From Pseudomonas anatoliensis (GTDB lineage: Bacteria; Pseudomonadota; Gammaproteobacteria; Pseudomonadales; Pseudomonadaceae), in the NCBI RefSeq assembly GCF_017976235.1, contig NZ_JACVHC010000004.1, positions 62,001 to 126,000 of the forward strand: a stretch of DNA of 64,000 nt, read 5' to 3'. Numbering within the stretch: position 1 is the first letter of the stretch; each line of letters opens with the position of its first letter. Positions 1-11,464 of the stretch are shown one piece after another. The notes under the pieces were generated by a model. It did not search any database, was not told where the DNA came from, and worked only from the letters and a program-made list of their open reading frames with translations. A program made the position numbers and the translations under genes.

Positions 1-638
1 GAACCGCCGATCTCACCGATCATCACGATCGCTTCGGTCTTCGGGTCTTCCTGGAACAGCTTCAGGATGTCGATGAAGTTCGAACCCGGGATCGGGTCAC
101 CACCGATGCCGACGCAAGTCGACTGACCGAAACCGGCGTCAGTAGTCTGCTTCACAGCTTCGTAGGTCAGGGTGCCGGAACGCGAAACGATACCGACCTT
201 GCCTGGCAAGTGAATGTGACCTGGCATGATGCCGATCTTGCATTCGCCTGGGGTGATCACGCCTGGGCAGTTAGGGCCGATCAGGACTACGCCCAGCTCG
301 TCGCACTTAACTTTAGCGTCCAGCATGTCCAGGGTAGGAATGCCTTCGGTGATGCAGACGATCAGCTTGATGCCGCCGAAAGCCGCTTCCAGGATCGAGT
401 CCTTGCAGAAAGGAGCTGGAACGTAGATCACGCTGGCGGTGGCGCCAGTTTGAGCAACAGCATCTTTCACGGTGTTGAACACTGGCAGACCCAGGTGCTC
501 GGTGCCGCCTTTACCAGGAGTTACACCACCAACCATCTTGGTGCCGTATTCGATGGCTTGCTGGGTGTGGAAACTACCTTGCGAACCGGTAATACCCTGG
601 CAGATAACTTTGGTGTCTTTATTGATCAGGACGCTCAT
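1..638 (-). CDS. sucD: Succinyl-CoA synthetase alpha subunit (partial, C-terminus beyond left edge)
   Basis: The alpha subunit binds CoA and carries the phospho-histidine that passes phosphate between succinyl-phosphate and the nucleotide; with SucC it converts succinyl-CoA to succinate in the TCA cycle. About 212 of the usual ~290-295 residues are present. The N-terminus begins [20 protein letters not shown] with the CoA-binding GITGSQG loop near residues 15-21, and [13 protein letters not shown] follows near residues 122-134. The catalytic histidine region lies outside the window. The ATG shares one base with the sucC stop (TAATG), so translation is probably coupled. It is the last visible gene of the suc operon. 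Confidence 0.97.
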   Translation of the reverse strand, partial: MSVLINKDTKVICQGITGSQGSFHTQQAIEYGTKMVGGVTPGKGGTEHLGLPVFNTVKDAVAQTGATASVIYVPAPFCKDSILEAAFGGIKLIVCITEGIPTLDMLDAKVKCDELGVVLIGPNCPGVITPGECKIGIMPGHIHLPGKVGIVSRSGTLTYEAVKQTTDAGFGQSTCVGIGGDPIPGSNFIDILKLFQEDPKTEAIVMIGEIGG

Positions 639-1804
639 TATTTGCCCTCCGCAGCTTTGACAACTTGTTGAGCAGCGTCGGTCAGGCTGGTAGCAGCGAT
701 GATGTTCAAACCGCTTTCTGCCAGTACTTTAGCGCCCAGCTCAGCGTTGTTGCCTTCAAGGCGAACAACAACCGGGATTTTCACGCCGACTTCTTTCACA
801 GCGCCGATGATGCCTTCGGCAATCATGTCGCAGCGAACGATGCCGCCGAAGATGTTGACCAGTACTGCAGCGACGTTGGTGTCGGACAGAATGATCTTGA
901 ACGCTTCAGTTACGCGTTCTTTGGTAGCGCCACCACCTACGTCGAGGAAGTTGGCTGGCTTGCCGCCATGCAGGTTGACGATGTCCATGGTACCCATGGC
1001 CAGGCCAGCACCGTTGACCATGCAGCCGATGTTGCCTTCCAGCGCTACGTAGTTCAGTTCGAACTTGGCAGCGTGCGCTTCGCGCGGATCGTCTTGCGAC
1101 GGATCGTGGAAAGTCTTCAGCTTAGGCTGACGGTACATTGCGTTGGCGTCGATGTTGATCTTGGCGTCGAGGCAGTGCAGATCGCCGTCAGCCTTGATCA
1201 CCAGCGGGTTCACTTCCAGCAGAGCCAGGTCGTGATCCTTGAACAGCTTGGCCAGACCAACGAAGATCTTGGCGAACTGAGCAACCTGCTTGCCTTCCAG
1301 ACCCAACTGGAATGCCAGCTCGCGACCCTGGAATGGCTGAGCGCCAACCAGTGGATCGATAGTGGCTTTCAGAATTTTTTCTGGAGTGTCGTGAGCGATT
1401 TTCTCGATGTCCACGCCACCTTCGGTGGAAGCCATGAACACGATGCGACGGCTCGAACGGTCAACGACAGCGCCCAGGTACAGCTCTTTAGCGATATCAG
1501 TGCACGATTCAACCAGGATCTTGGTGACTGGCTGGCCATTGGCGTCAGTCTGGTAAGTCACCAGACGCTTGCCCAGCCACTGCTGTGCGAAGGCTTTGGC
1601 GTCTTCTTTGCTGCGAACCAGCTTGACGCCGCCCGCTTTACCGCGACCACCGGCGTGGACCTGGGCTTTGACAACCCACTCGCTGCCGCCGATTTTGTCG
1701 CAAGCTTCTGCTGCTGCTTCTGGGGTGTCTACTGCGTAACCAGTGGAAACTGGCAGGCCGTATTCAGCGAACAGCTGCTTACCCTGATACTCGTGAAGAT
1801 TCAT
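638..1804 (-). CDS. sucC: Succinyl-CoA synthetase beta subunit
   Basis: The beta subunit carries the ATP-grasp nucleotide site and the succinate site of succinyl-CoA synthetase. The protein is 388 residues, the standard length, and begins [29 protein letters not shown] lies near residue 53 and [16 protein letters not shown] near residue 320. The frame stays open upstream to 1945, but that extension ([10 protein letters not shown]...) overlaps a hairpin and does not resemble the family, so ATG 1804 is chosen. The ribosome-binding site is weak (A-rich). The stop overlaps the sucD start by one base. A 183-bp spacer with two hairpins separates it from lpdG. Confidence 0.98.
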   Translation of the reverse strand: MNLHEYQGKQLFAEYGLPVSTGYAVDTPEAAAEACDKIGGSEWVVKAQVHAGGRGKAGGVKLVRSKEDAKAFAQQWLGKRLVTYQTDANGQPVTKILVESCTDIAKELYLGAVVDRSSRRIVFMASTEGGVDIEKIAHDTPEKILKATIDPLVGAQPFQGRELAFQLGLEGKQVAQFAKIFVGLAKLFKDHDLALLEVNPLVIKADGDLHCLDAKINIDANAMYRQPKLKTFHDPSQDDPREAHAAKFELNYVALEGNIGCMVNGAGLAMGTMDIVNLHGGKPANFLDVGGGATKERVTEAFKIILSDTNVAAVLVNIFGGIVRCDMIAEGIIGAVKEVGVKIPVVVRLEGNNAELGAKVLAESGLNIIAATSLTDAAQQVVKAAEGK

Positions 1805-1881
1805 GCTTTTTACCGTCTTCGTTAGGTACTGCGCATTCGGCGCTGCGCTCGTGATGAGTGCCGCGCCACCTGTGACTGCTG

Positions 1882-1904
1882 CTTGCGTAGCTGAGCTACG
1901 CAAG
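1882..1904 (-). promoter_or_regulatory. Perfect 10-bp hairpin in lpdG-sucC spacer
   Basis: CTTGCGTAGC, a TGA loop, then GCTACGCAAG form a perfect 10-bp stem. No T tract follows in the transcribed (minus) direction, so it is not a classical intrinsic terminator. It may be an mRNA processing or stabilising element, or an attenuator ahead of sucCD. Confidence 0.6.
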
Positions 1905-1928
1905 ACTGCGTCCAGCGGACATTCCGCG

Positions 1929-1952
1929 GTGAGTCTTGCTCGCAAGGCTCAC
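1929..1952 (-). promoter_or_regulatory. Second hairpin in lpdG-sucC spacer
   Basis: GTGAG and CTTGC pair with GCAAG and CTCAC across a T-G wobble, giving an imperfect stem of about 11 pairs with a very tight loop. It lies 25 bp upstream (in transcription) of the perfect hairpin at 1882-1904. Confidence 0.45.
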
Positions 1953-1987
1953 GACGGGCCGTTACCGCCGTGGTTTCTTATTGTCTG

Positions 1988-3424
<1,437 letters not shown>

Positions 3425-3521
3425 TCAAAAAATCCTCTTTAGCGAAAAGCTTCAAGCCGCGCGCTGCAGGCCGTACCACCGTTTCCGGCGATACATCGCC
3501 TGCAACACGCGACTGCTTCTA

Positions 3522-4748
3522 TCAGATATCCAGCAACAGACGAGCCGGATCTTCCAGCAGGTTCTTGATGGTCACCAGGAAGGTTACAGCTTCTTTGCCA
3601 TCGATCAGACGGTGATCGTAGGACAGTGCCAGGTACATCATCGGACGGATCACGACCTGACCGTTGATGGCCATCGGACGCTGGATGATGTTGTGCATGC
3701 CCAGAATCGCTGCCTGCGGCGGGTTGACGATCGGGGTCGACATCATCGAACCGAAGGTACCACCGTTGGTGATGGTGAAGGTACCACCGGTCATCTCGTC
3801 CATCGACAGTTTGCCGTCACGGGCTTTCTTGCCGAAGGTGGCGATGCCGCCTTCGATTTCAGCCAGGCTCATCAGTTCGGCGTTACGCAGAACCGGAACC
3901 ACCAGACCGCGATCGCTGGAAACAGCAACACCTACGTCGGCATAGCCGTGGTAAACGATGTCGGCACCGTCGATCGAAGCGTTGACAGCCGGGAAGCGTT
4001 TCAGCGCTTCGGTAGCGGCCTTCACGAAGAACGACATGAAGCCCAGACGTACGCCGTTGTGCGACTTCTCGAACAGGTCCTTGTACTTCGAACGCAGCGC
4101 CATGACTTCAGTCATGTCGACTTCGTTGAAAGTGGTCAGCATCGCCATGTTCGACTGAGCTTCAACCAGACGCTTGGCCACAGTGGCACGAACGCGGGTC
4201 ATCGGAACGCGCTTCTCGACGCGATCGCCAGCGGCGAACACAGGAGCAGCAGCCGATGGCGCAGCAGCCTTGGCAGGTGCAGCGGCCGGAGCAGCTTTCT
4301 TGGCTTCAACAGCGGCAACCACGTCTTCCTTGGTTACACGGCCATCTTTACCGGTGCCTTTGACGGACGCCAGGTTGATGCCGTTTTCTTCAGCCAGTTT
4401 GCGTGCAGCAGGAGCGGCGATAGCGTCTTCGTCGGTGCCGGCAGCAGGTGCAGCAGCGGCTTGTGCTGCGGCCGGAGCAGCAGCGGCAGCCGGAGCAGCG
4501 GCAGCAGCGCCGCCCGCCTCGATGGAGCCCAGGACTTCGTCGGACAGAACGGTGTCGCCTTCGTTCTTGACGATTGCGCCCAGTACGCCGTCGGCGGTAG
4601 CCAGAACTTCCAGTACGACTTTGTCAGTTTCGATGTCGACGATCAGGTCGTCACGCTTGACGGCGTCGCCCGGTTGCTTGTGCCAGGTGGCAACGGTGCC
4701 ATCGGCAACCGATTCCGGGAAAGTGGGGGCTTTGATCTCGATAGCCAT
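3522..4748 (-). CDS. sucB: 2-oxoglutarate dehydrogenase E2, dihydrolipoyl succinyltransferase
   Basis: E2 core of the 2-oxoglutarate dehydrogenase complex; it transfers succinyl from lipoamide to CoA. The 408 residues are an N-terminal lipoyl domain with the lipoylated lysine at Lys43 (ETDKVVLEV), a mobile Ala/Pro linker around 80-105, a peripheral-subunit-binding domain at about 110-146, a second Ala-rich linker, and the catalytic domain ending in [11 protein letters not shown], where His379 and Asp383 are the active-site pair. The start has an AAGGA ribosome-binding site. It follows sucA by 42 bp in the same operon. Confidence 0.98.
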   Translation of the reverse strand: MAIEIKAPTFPESVADGTVATWHKQPGDAVKRDDLIVDIETDKVVLEVLATADGVLGAIVKNEGDTVLSDEVLGSIEAGGAAAAAPAAAAAPAAAQAAAAPAAGTDEDAIAAPAARKLAEENGINLASVKGTGKDGRVTKEDVVAAVEAKKAAPAAAPAKAAAPSAAAPVFAAGDRVEKRVPMTRVRATVAKRLVEAQSNMAMLTTFNEVDMTEVMALRSKYKDLFEKSHNGVRLGFMSFFVKAATEALKRFPAVNASIDGADIVYHGYADVGVAVSSDRGLVVPVLRNAELMSLAEIEGGIATFGKKARDGKLSMDEMTGGTFTITNGGTFGSMMSTPIVNPPQAAILGMHNIIQRPMAINGQVVIRPMMYLALSYDHRLIDGKEAVTFLVTIKNLLEDPARLLLDI

Positions 4749-4790
4749 TATCTGTAGTTCCTTAAATTCGGTTTCAGGTGCGCGAAGGCG

Positions 4791-7622
4791 TTAAACGGTA
4801 AACGCGGCTTGCAGCAGTTTTTCCTGCTGCTCGGCGTGCATCGATGCGTAACCACAAGCAGGTGCAGCAGAGGCATCACGGCCCGCGTACTCGAGTACGA
4901 GAGATTTATCGTGTTTGCCAACGATGCGGCGCATGTGGTGCTGGCTGCAGTACCAGGCACCCTGGTTCATCGGCTCTTCCTGACACCAAACGATATGTTT
5001 GAGGTTGGTGTAAGGAGCCAGGACTTCAATCAAGTCGTCCTCAGGGAATGGGTACAGCTGCTCGATACGCACGACGGCGATATCGTCACGGCCTTCGGCA
5101 CGGCGTTTTTCCAGCAGGTCGTAGTAGACCTTGCCGCTACACAGAACAACGCGCTCGACCTTTTTCGGGTCCAGTACATCGATTTCCGGGATCACGGTCT
5201 GGAACGAACCTTCGGCCAGATCTTCCAGCGTCGAGATGGCCAGCTTGTGGCGCAGCAGCGACTTCGGAGTCAGGACGATCAACGGTTTGCGCAGCGGACG
5301 AATCACCTGACGACGCAGCAAGTGGTAGATCTGAGCCGGCGTAGTCGGTACCGCTACCTGAATGTTGTGCTCGGCGCACAGCTGCAGGTAACGCTCCAGA
5401 CGAGCCGAAGAGTGCTCAGGCCCCTGACCTTCATAACCGTGCGGCAGCAGCATGGTCAGACCGCACAGACGGCCCCACTTGTGCTCGCCACTGGTGATGA
5501 ACTGGTCGATAACCACTTGGGCACCGTTGGCGAAGTCGCCGAACTGGGCTTCCCAGATCACCAGCGCATCCGGCGTGGTGGTCGAGTAACCGTATTCGAA
5601 CGCCAGAACGGCTTCTTCCGACAGGAACGAGTCGTACAGGTCAAAACGTGGCTGACCGTCGTACAGGTGCTGCAACGGAATGTAAGTGCCAGCATCTTTC
5701 TGGTTGTGCAGAACAGCGTGACGGTGCGAGAACGTACCGCGGCCGATGTCCTGACCGGTCATGCGAATCGGGTGACCTTCGAACGCCAGGGTCGCGTACG
5801 CCATGGTTTCGGCGTAACCCCAGTTGATCGGCAGGCCGCCGGCTTGCATCTTCTGACGGTCTTCGTAGATTTTCGAGACCTGGCGCTGAACCACGAAGCC
5901 ATCCGGAATTTCCAGCAGCTTGGCGGAAAGTTCCTGCAGGGTCTTGAGGTCGAAGCGAGTGTCGTGACGTGCGGTCCAGGCGTGGCCCAGGTACGGACGC
6001 CAGTCCACGAACAGCTCTTTGTTCGGCTCTTTGACCAGGCTTTTCACTACGTGCAGACCGTTGTCCAGCGCGTTGCGGTATTCGTCGACTTTCGCCTGAA
6101 CACGCTCAGCGTCGAGCACACCGCTCTGAGTCAGACTGTCAGCGTACAGCTCACGGGTGGTGCGCTGTTTGGTGATCTGCTGATACATCAGAGGCTGGGT
6201 GCCGCTTGGCTCGTCGGCTTCGTTGTGGCCGCGACGACGGTAGCAGACCAGGTCGATCACCACGTCACGCTTGAACTGCATGCGGTAGTCGATGGCCAGC
6301 TGAGTCACGAACAATACGGCTTCCGGATCATCACCATTCACATGGAGGATCGGCGCCTGGATCATTTTCGCAACGTCGGTCGCGTACTCGGTGGAACGCG
6401 AGTCCAGCGGGTTGCTGATGGTGAAACCAACCTGGTTGTTGATCACGATGTGCACGGTACCGCCGGTCTTGAAACCGCGGGTCTGCGACATCTGGAAGGT
6501 TTCCATCACCACGCCCTGGCCGGCAAATGCCGCGTCGCCGTGGATGGAGATTGGCAGAACCTTCTCACCGGTAGGGTCGTTACGACGATCCTGACGGGCG
6601 CGAACCGAACCCTCGACCACCGGGGAAACGATTTCCAGGTGGGACGGGTTGAACGCCATGGCCAGGTGAACTTCACCACCGGTGGTCATCACGTTGGACG
6701 AGAAGCCCTGGTGGTATTTAACGTCACCGGAACCCAGCTCGACCTTCTTCTTGCCTTCGAACTCGTCGAACAGCTCGCGCGGGTTCTTGCCGAAGGTGTT
6801 GACCAGCACGTTGAGACGGCCACGGTGGGCCATGCCGATCACGACTTCCTTGGTGCCATACGAACCGGAACGCTGGATCAGTTCGTCGAGCATCGGAATC
6901 AGGCTTTCGCCGCCTTCCAGACCGAAACGCTTGGTACCCGGGTATTTGGTGCCCAGGTATTTTTCCAGACCTTCGCCGGCGGTGACGCGCTCGAGCAGGT
7001 GGCTCTTGATGTCGGCGGAGTACGTTGGACGGCCGCGCACGCTTTCCAGACGCTGCTGGAACCACTGACGCTGCTCGGAATCGGTGATGTGCGTGAATTC
7101 AGCGCCGATGGTGCGGCAATATGTCTGCTGCAACGCTTCGTGAATTTCGCGTAGGCTCGCTTCCTCTTTGCCGATGAACAGGTCGCCGGCACGGAAGGTC
7201 GTATCAAGATCGGCATTGGTCAAGCCGTAATGATTGATCGACAGGTCTGCAGGTGCAGGACGCTGCCACAGCCCCAGCGGGTCAAGCTGGGCTGCCTGGT
7301 GGCCACGCATACGGTAGGCCTGGATCAATCGCAGCACTTCAACTTGCTTCTTCTCGTGCTCACTGCTCACGCTGCCGGCGGAAACCGGTTGAGCGCGGCG
7401 CTGGTTCTTTGCCAGCAGCACGAAATGATCGCGAATTGTGGAGTGCGAAACATCAGTGGCAGAGCCGCCGTCGGCAGGCAGCTTCTGAAAGTAGGTGCGC
7501 CACTCTTCTGGCACAGCGTTAGGGTCGTGCAGGTAGAGCTCATAAAGCTCTTCCACATAGGCAGCGTTTCCACCTGAAAGGTAGGCGCTGTTCCACATGC
7601 GCTGCATCACGCTTTCTTGCAT
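4791..7622 (-). CDS. sucA: 2-oxoglutarate dehydrogenase E1 (thiamine diphosphate dependent)
   Basis: E1 decarboxylates 2-oxoglutarate with ThDP and succinylates the E2 lipoyl group, the entry step of the complex. The protein is 943 residues, full length, starting MQESVMQRMWNSAYLSGGNA. Family blocks are present: HGDAAFAGQG, INNQVGFTIS, RRRGHNEADEP near the middle and MLLPHGYEGQGPEHSSARLE in the C-terminal half. ATG 7622 is preceded by GAGGG. The 251-bp gap to sdhB contains two hairpins and probably the suc promoter. Confidence 0.98.
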   Translation of the reverse strand: MQESVMQRMWNSAYLSGGNAAYVEELYELYLHDPNAVPEEWRTYFQKLPADGGSATDVSHSTIRDHFVLLAKNQRRAQPVSAGSVSSEHEKKQVEVLRLIQAYRMRGHQAAQLDPLGLWQRPAPADLSINHYGLTNADLDTTFRAGDLFIGKEEASLREIHEALQQTYCRTIGAEFTHITDSEQRQWFQQRLESVRGRPTYSADIKSHLLERVTAGEGLEKYLGTKYPGTKRFGLEGGESLIPMLDELIQRSGSYGTKEVVIGMAHRGRLNVLVNTFGKNPRELFDEFEGKKKVELGSGDVKYHQGFSSNVMTTGGEVHLAMAFNPSHLEIVSPVVEGSVRARQDRRNDPTGEKVLPISIHGDAAFAGQGVVMETFQMSQTRGFKTGGTVHIVINNQVGFTISNPLDSRSTEYATDVAKMIQAPILHVNGDDPEAVLFVTQLAIDYRMQFKRDVVIDLVCYRRRGHNEADEPSGTQPLMYQQITKQRTTRELYADSLTQSGVLDAERVQAKVDEYRNALDNGLHVVKSLVKEPNKELFVDWRPYLGHAWTARHDTRFDLKTLQELSAKLLEIPDGFVVQRQVSKIYEDRQKMQAGGLPINWGYAETMAYATLAFEGHPIRMTGQDIGRGTFSHRHAVLHNQKDAGTYIPLQHLYDGQPRFDLYDSFLSEEAVLAFEYGYSTTTPDALVIWEAQFGDFANGAQVVIDQFITSGEHKWGRLCGLTMLLPHGYEGQGPEHSSARLERYLQLCAEHNIQVAVPTTPAQIYHLLRRQVIRPLRKPLIVLTPKSLLRHKLAISTLEDLAEGSFQTVIPEIDVLDPKKVERVVLCSGKVYYDLLEKRRAEGRDDIAVVRIEQLYPFPEDDLIEVLAPYTNLKHIVWCQEEPMNQGAWYCSQHHMRRIVGKHDKSLVLEYAGRDASAAPACGYASMHAEQQEKLLQAAFTV

Positions 7623-7777
7623 GCTTGGTCACCCTCGGTTAGGGGAACACCATCGATGTCGACACCGAGCAAACTTGCAGAAGTCCGAATGCAGCGACTA
7701 AAACAAGCCACCTAGGATCACACTGATAGTCCGGGTACCAGCCCGGATGCCCCTGCTTGTCTCATTTCTTCAAAATA

Positions 7778-7804
7778 AGAGCCGCAGCTTATGGCTGCTG
7801 CTCT
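7778..7804 (-). promoter_or_regulatory. Hairpin in sdhB-sucA spacer
   Basis: AGAGCCGCAGC, a TTATG loop and GCTGCTGCTCT form an 11-bp stem with one mismatch. It lies between the sdhB stop and the sucA start. There is no clear T tract on the minus strand, so partial termination or mRNA processing between sdh and suc is possible. Confidence 0.5.
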
Positions 7805-7818
7805 GGTTATAGCCATGA

Positions 7819-7836
7819 CGCGGGTTGAAGCCCGCG
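7819..7836 (-). promoter_or_regulatory. Small GC-rich hairpin after sdhB
   Basis: CGCGGG, a TTGAAG loop and CCCGCG form a perfect 6-bp stem 38 bp downstream of the sdhB stop. No T run follows. It may protect the sdh mRNA 3' end or act as a weak terminator. Confidence 0.45.
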
Positions 7837-7873
7837 CCACAGCCTCTACGGTGCAGCGGTTACAGCAGCTGAA

Positions 7874-8578
7874 TCACACGCCGCTCGAAAGCAGCATGTT
7901 ACGGATGTGACCGATGGCCTTAGTCGGGTTCAGGCCTTTCGGACATACGTTGACGCAGTTCATGATGCCCCGGCAGCGGAAAACACTGAACGGGTCATCC
8001 AGCGAAGCCAGACGCTCGGACGTCTTGGTGTCGCGGCTGTCTGCCAGGAAGCGATAAGCTTGCAGCAGTGCGGCCGGGCCCAGGAACTTGTCCGGGTTCC
8101 ACCAGAAGGACGGGCAAGAGGTCGAGCAGCAAGCGCACAGGATGCACTCGTACAGACCGTCGAGCTTTTCACGCTCTTCAGGGGACTGCAGACGCTCGAT
8201 GGCCGGAGCCGGCGTGTCGTTCTGCAGGAATGGCTTAACCTTCTCGTATTGCTTGTAGAAGATGCTCATATCGACAACCAGGTCACGGATAACCGGCAAA
8301 CCTGGCAGCGGACGAACGATCAACTTGTTGCCTTTTACGACAGCGGACAACGGCGTGATGCACGCCAGGCCGTTTTTGCCGTTGATGTTCATGCCGTCGG
8401 AACCGCAAACACCTTCACGGCAAGAGCGACGATAGGAGAAACCCTCGTCCTGCTCTTTGATCAGGGCCAGCACGTCCAGCACCATCAGGTCTTTACCACC
8501 GGTATCGACCTGGAATTCCTGCATGAACGGCGCGGCGTCCTGATCAGGGTTGTAACGATAAACGCTGACTTTCAACAT
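7874..8578 (-). CDS. sdhB: Succinate dehydrogenase iron-sulfur subunit
   Basis: SdhB wires electrons from SdhA FAD to quinone through three Fe-S clusters at the inner membrane. The 234 residues include the [2Fe-2S] cysteines in SCREGVCGSDGM with NGLAC, and the C-terminal ferredoxin-like clusters in CILCACCSTSCPS and CRGIMNCVNVCPKGLNP. An in-frame GTG at 8587 exists, but the AAGGG ribosome-binding site directly abuts it, whereas it is well spaced from ATG 8578 (MLKVSVYRYNPDQD). The gene follows sdhA by 11 bp. Confidence 0.97.
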   Translation of the reverse strand: MLKVSVYRYNPDQDAAPFMQEFQVDTGGKDLMVLDVLALIKEQDEGFSYRRSCREGVCGSDGMNINGKNGLACITPLSAVVKGNKLIVRPLPGLPVIRDLVVDMSIFYKQYEKVKPFLQNDTPAPAIERLQSPEEREKLDGLYECILCACCSTSCPSFWWNPDKFLGPAALLQAYRFLADSRDTKTSERLASLDDPFSVFRCRGIMNCVNVCPKGLNPTKAIGHIRNMLLSSGV

Positions 8579-8589
8579 GGCGGCCACCC

Positions 8590-10362
8590 TTAATAAGTCC
8601 GAATCTTAGGTTCAAAAGTCGGAACAGTCTTCGGCGAGAAGTTCACGGCACGCTTGGTGACGCGCTTGTCACCCGGGAAGTACAGGGTGTGGCACAGCCA
8701 GTTTTCGTCGTCACGATCTTCGAAGTCTTCACGGGCGTGAGCGCCGCGGGACTCTTTACGGACTTCGGCCGCGATGGCAGTGGCTTCAGCGACTTCCAGC
8801 AGGTTTTGCAGCTCAAGCGCTTCGATACGTGCAGTGTTGAACGCTTGCGACTTATCGTTGATTTTCACGTTGGCAATACGGGTGCGCAGGTCTGCCAGCT
8901 GGGCAATACCTTTCTGCATGTATTCGCCGGTACGGAACACGCCGAAGTAGTTCTGCATGCAGCTTTGCAGCTCGCGACGCAGTGTTGCGACGTCTTCGCC
9001 ATCGGTACGGCTGTTCAGTGCGTTCAGGCGCGACAGGGCAGCGTCGATATCAGCTTCGGTAGCGTCATCGTATTCGATGCCGTCGGTCAGCGCTTTCTCG
9101 AGGTGCAGGCCGGCAGCGCGGCCGAACACCACCAGGTCGAGCAGCGAGTTGCCGCCCAGACGGTTGGCACCGTGAACCGATACGCAAGCCACTTCGCCGA
9201 CCGCGAACAGACCATGAATGATCTCGTCCTCGCCTTCAGCGTTCTGGGTGATCGCCTGACCATGAATGTTGGTCGGAACACCGCCCATCATATAGTGGCA
9301 AGTCGGAACAACCGGAACCGGAGCAACAACCGGGTCAACGTGTGCGAAAGTCTTCGACAGCTCGCAGATGCCTGGCAGACGGCTGTGCAGCACTTCTTCG
9401 CCGAGGTGATCGAGCTTGAGCAGCACGTGGTCGCCATTCGGACCGCAACCGTTACCCGCGATGATTTCCTTGACCATCGAGCGGGCAACAACGTCACGAC
9501 CGGCAAGGTCTTTGGCGTTCGGAGCATAACGCTCCATGAAACGCTCGCCGTGCTTGTTGATCAGGTATCCACCTTCACCACGGCAACCTTCGGTAACCAG
9601 TACACCGGCGCCGGCGATGCCGGTCGGGTGGAACTGCCACATTTCAATGTCTTGTACCGGCACGCCAGCACGCAGAGCCATGCCGACGCCGTCACCGGTG
9701 TTGATCAGGGCGTTGGTGGTGGAAGCGTAGATACGACCTGCACCGCCGGTTGCCAGAACAGTAGCCTTGGCGCGGATGTAGGTGGTTTCGCCGGTTTCGA
9801 TGCAGATGGCGATCACACCGACGAACTCGCCTTGAGCGTTTTTCACCAGGTCGACAGCGTAGTACTCGTTCAGGAACGTGGTACCGGCTTTCAGGTTGCC
9901 CTGATAAAGGGTGTGCAGCAGCGCGTGACCGGTACGGTCGGAAGCGGCGCAAGTACGGGCAGCCTGCCCGCCTTTACCGTAATCCTTCGACTGACCGCCG
10001 AACGGACGCTGGTAGATGCGGCCCTGTTCGGTACGCGAGAACGGCATGCCCATGTGGTCCAGCTCGTAAACGGCAGCCGGGCCTTCCTGACACATGTATT
10101 CGATAGCGTCCTGGTCACCGATGTAGTCGGAGCCCTTGACGGTATCGTACATGTGCCAGCGCCAGTCATCGTTCGGATCGGCAGACGCGATTGCGCAGGT
10201 GATGCCACCCTGAGCCGATACAGTGTGCGAACGAGTCGGGAAAACCTTGGTGATCACGGCAGTCTTGTGACCGCCCTGTGCCAGTTGCAGCGCAGCGCGC
10301 ATGCCAGCACCGCCACCACCAATAATGATGGCGTCGAAAGAAATCGTTGGAATGTTAGCCAT
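8590..10362 (-). CDS. sdhA: Succinate dehydrogenase flavoprotein subunit
   Basis: The catalytic subunit oxidises succinate to fumarate using covalent FAD. The 590-residue protein has the dinucleotide motif [14 protein letters not shown] near residue 16, the flavinylated histidine in [11 protein letters not shown] near residue 45, and the substrate-site region containing [21 protein letters not shown]. The C-terminal helical region is also complete. It lies 3 bp after sdhD and 11 bp before sdhB, in the standard sdhCDAB order. Confidence 0.98.
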   Translation of the reverse strand: MANIPTISFDAIIIGGGGAGMRAALQLAQGGHKTAVITKVFPTRSHTVSAQGGITCAIASADPNDDWRWHMYDTVKGSDYIGDQDAIEYMCQEGPAAVYELDHMGMPFSRTEQGRIYQRPFGGQSKDYGKGGQAARTCAASDRTGHALLHTLYQGNLKAGTTFLNEYYAVDLVKNAQGEFVGVIAICIETGETTYIRAKATVLATGGAGRIYASTTNALINTGDGVGMALRAGVPVQDIEMWQFHPTGIAGAGVLVTEGCRGEGGYLINKHGERFMERYAPNAKDLAGRDVVARSMVKEIIAGNGCGPNGDHVLLKLDHLGEEVLHSRLPGICELSKTFAHVDPVVAPVPVVPTCHYMMGGVPTNIHGQAITQNAEGEDEIIHGLFAVGEVACVSVHGANRLGGNSLLDLVVFGRAAGLHLEKALTDGIEYDDATEADIDAALSRLNALNSRTDGEDVATLRRELQSCMQNYFGVFRTGEYMQKGIAQLADLRTRIANVKINDKSQAFNTARIEALELQNLLEVAEATAIAAEVRKESRGAHAREDFEDRDDENWLCHTLYFPGDKRVTKRAVNFSPKTVPTFEPKIRTY

Positions 10363-10365
10363 GAA

Positions 10366-10734
10366 TCAGATACCCCAGAGAATCTGCACACCCCAGACGA
10401 AGTAAGCGAACATCGCAACGCCGCATACTGCCTGGAAAAGGAAACGTACTGCGGTCGCGGACTTGCCCAGCGCCATTGGCGTCAGGTAGTCGGTCGCGAT
10501 GGTCCACATGCCGACCCAGGCGTGAGCGCCAAGGGCAACGAGGGCCAGCAGACTGAAGATACGCATCCCGTTGTGGGCGAACAGGCCGTGCCACTGGTCG
10601 TAGCCAATGCCCGGATTCGCTGCGAGGTATCCGATCAGGAAGATGAAATAAGCCGCGAGAACAACCGCAGACACACGTTGCGCCATCCAGTCATAGAGGC
10701 CCGAACGCGAAAGGTTCGTAACGCTGGTTACCAT
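10366..10734 (-). CDS. sdhD: Succinate dehydrogenase membrane anchor subunit D
   Basis: A 122-residue hydrophobic anchor with three membrane helices; with SdhC it binds haem b and ubiquinone. It begins MVTSVTNLSRSGLYDWMAQR, and GAHAWVGMW in the second helix holds a candidate haem-ligand or quinone-site histidine. ATG 10734 is used rather than the TTG two codons upstream. It overlaps the end of sdhC by 7 bases. In P. aeruginosa sdhD is a known target of the iron-responsive PrrF sRNAs; no such pairing was tested here. Confidence 0.95.
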   Translation of the reverse strand: MVTSVTNLSRSGLYDWMAQRVSAVVLAAYFIFLIGYLAANPGIGYDQWHGLFAHNGMRIFSLLALVALGAHAWVGMWTIATDYLTPMALGKSATAVRFLFQAVCGVAMFAYFVWGVQILWGI

Positions 10735-11102
10735 ATCCAAACTCCTGCCAGAACGATCAGCACCACGGAAATGGCGACGATGATTTTCGAGCCCAGGCGG
10801 CCGCCTTCCAGCGTCTCACCGATGCCCATGTCCATGATCAAGTGGCGCACACCGGCTACCAGGTGATACAGCAGAGCGGACAGGAGGCCCCATGCTACGA
10901 ACTTGGCCAGCGGGCTGGTCAAGCATGCCTTCACCTCGGCAAAACCTTCCTCGGAACCCAGGGATTTGCCCAATGCATAAAGCATGAAGCCAAGGCCCAG
11001 GAAGAGGATGATGCCGGAAACACGGTGAAGAAACGACGTAACGCCGGTGATGGGGAGTTTGATGGTCCTTAGGTCTAGGTTTACAGGTCGTTGGCTTTTC
11101 AC
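10728..11102 (-). CDS. sdhC: Succinate dehydrogenase cytochrome b556 subunit C
   Basis: A membrane anchor and haem b ligand provider of complex II. With the GTG start at 11102 the protein is 124 residues and begins (V)KSQRPVNLDLRTIKLP, the conserved N-terminus of the family. Three transmembrane helices are evident, and LLYHLVAGVRHLIMD contains the candidate haem histidine. The frame is open upstream to a TTG at 11135, but that segment does not look like the family. The ribosome-binding site is A-rich and weak. It is the first gene of the sdh operon. Confidence 0.93.
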   Translation of the reverse strand: MKSQRPVNLDLRTIKLPITGVTSFLHRVSGIILFLGLGFMLYALGKSLGSEEGFAEVKACLTSPLAKFVAWGLLSALLYHLVAGVRHLIMDMGIGETLEGGRLGSKIIVAISVVLIVLAGVWIW

Positions 11103-11236
11103 GGCTTTTTTTTCACACTGAAGAGCCCCTAACAATCAGGGCAAAGTTGTTGGGGAGTGCACTGGTCAGGTAACCACCACCCAGGGATGCGACCCCCAAT
11201 AAAGCAGGCCCAAAAGCCCTTGGCGGTCGGTGGCCG

Positions 11237-11265
11237 AGTATAGACAGTTAGGCTACTAATGACAA
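11237..11265 (-). promoter_or_regulatory. Predicted sigma-70 promoter of sdhCDAB
   Basis: On the minus strand TTGTCA (11265-11260) is followed after exactly 17 bp by TATACT (11242-11237). This predicts a start near 11230 and a leader of about 130 nt before sdhC. The facing gltA promoter lies about 115 bp away. Confidence 0.65.
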
Positions 11266-11379
11266 CGCAATCACCTACCCCAAATAGCGCATTGCACAAG
11301 TCGTATAAAAGGCGTAAATGGCAGTCAATTTCGAGGAAAAAGGGCACTTAAAGCCTTCTGGAGCAAGACTTTAGGCAAA

Positions 11380-11407
11380 TTGACATTCGAATTTATCTCA
11401 CTATAGT
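11380..11407 (+). promoter_or_regulatory. Predicted sigma-70 promoter of gltA
   Basis: A perfect TTGACA -35 (11380-11385), a 16-bp spacer and TATAGT -10 (11402-11407) lie about 55 bp before the gltA start codon. A strong AGGAGG ribosome-binding site follows just before the ATG. Confidence 0.75.
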
Positions 11408-11464
11408 GGTGCGGGCCCTGCGTGGGGGGTCTGTCTGATGGTTCAAGCATAAATAGGAGGCCAC

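Noticed and set aside
1805..1945. N-terminal extension of SucC by 47 residues
   Set aside because: It crosses the two hairpins, and the standard SucC N-terminus begins at the ATG at 1804.
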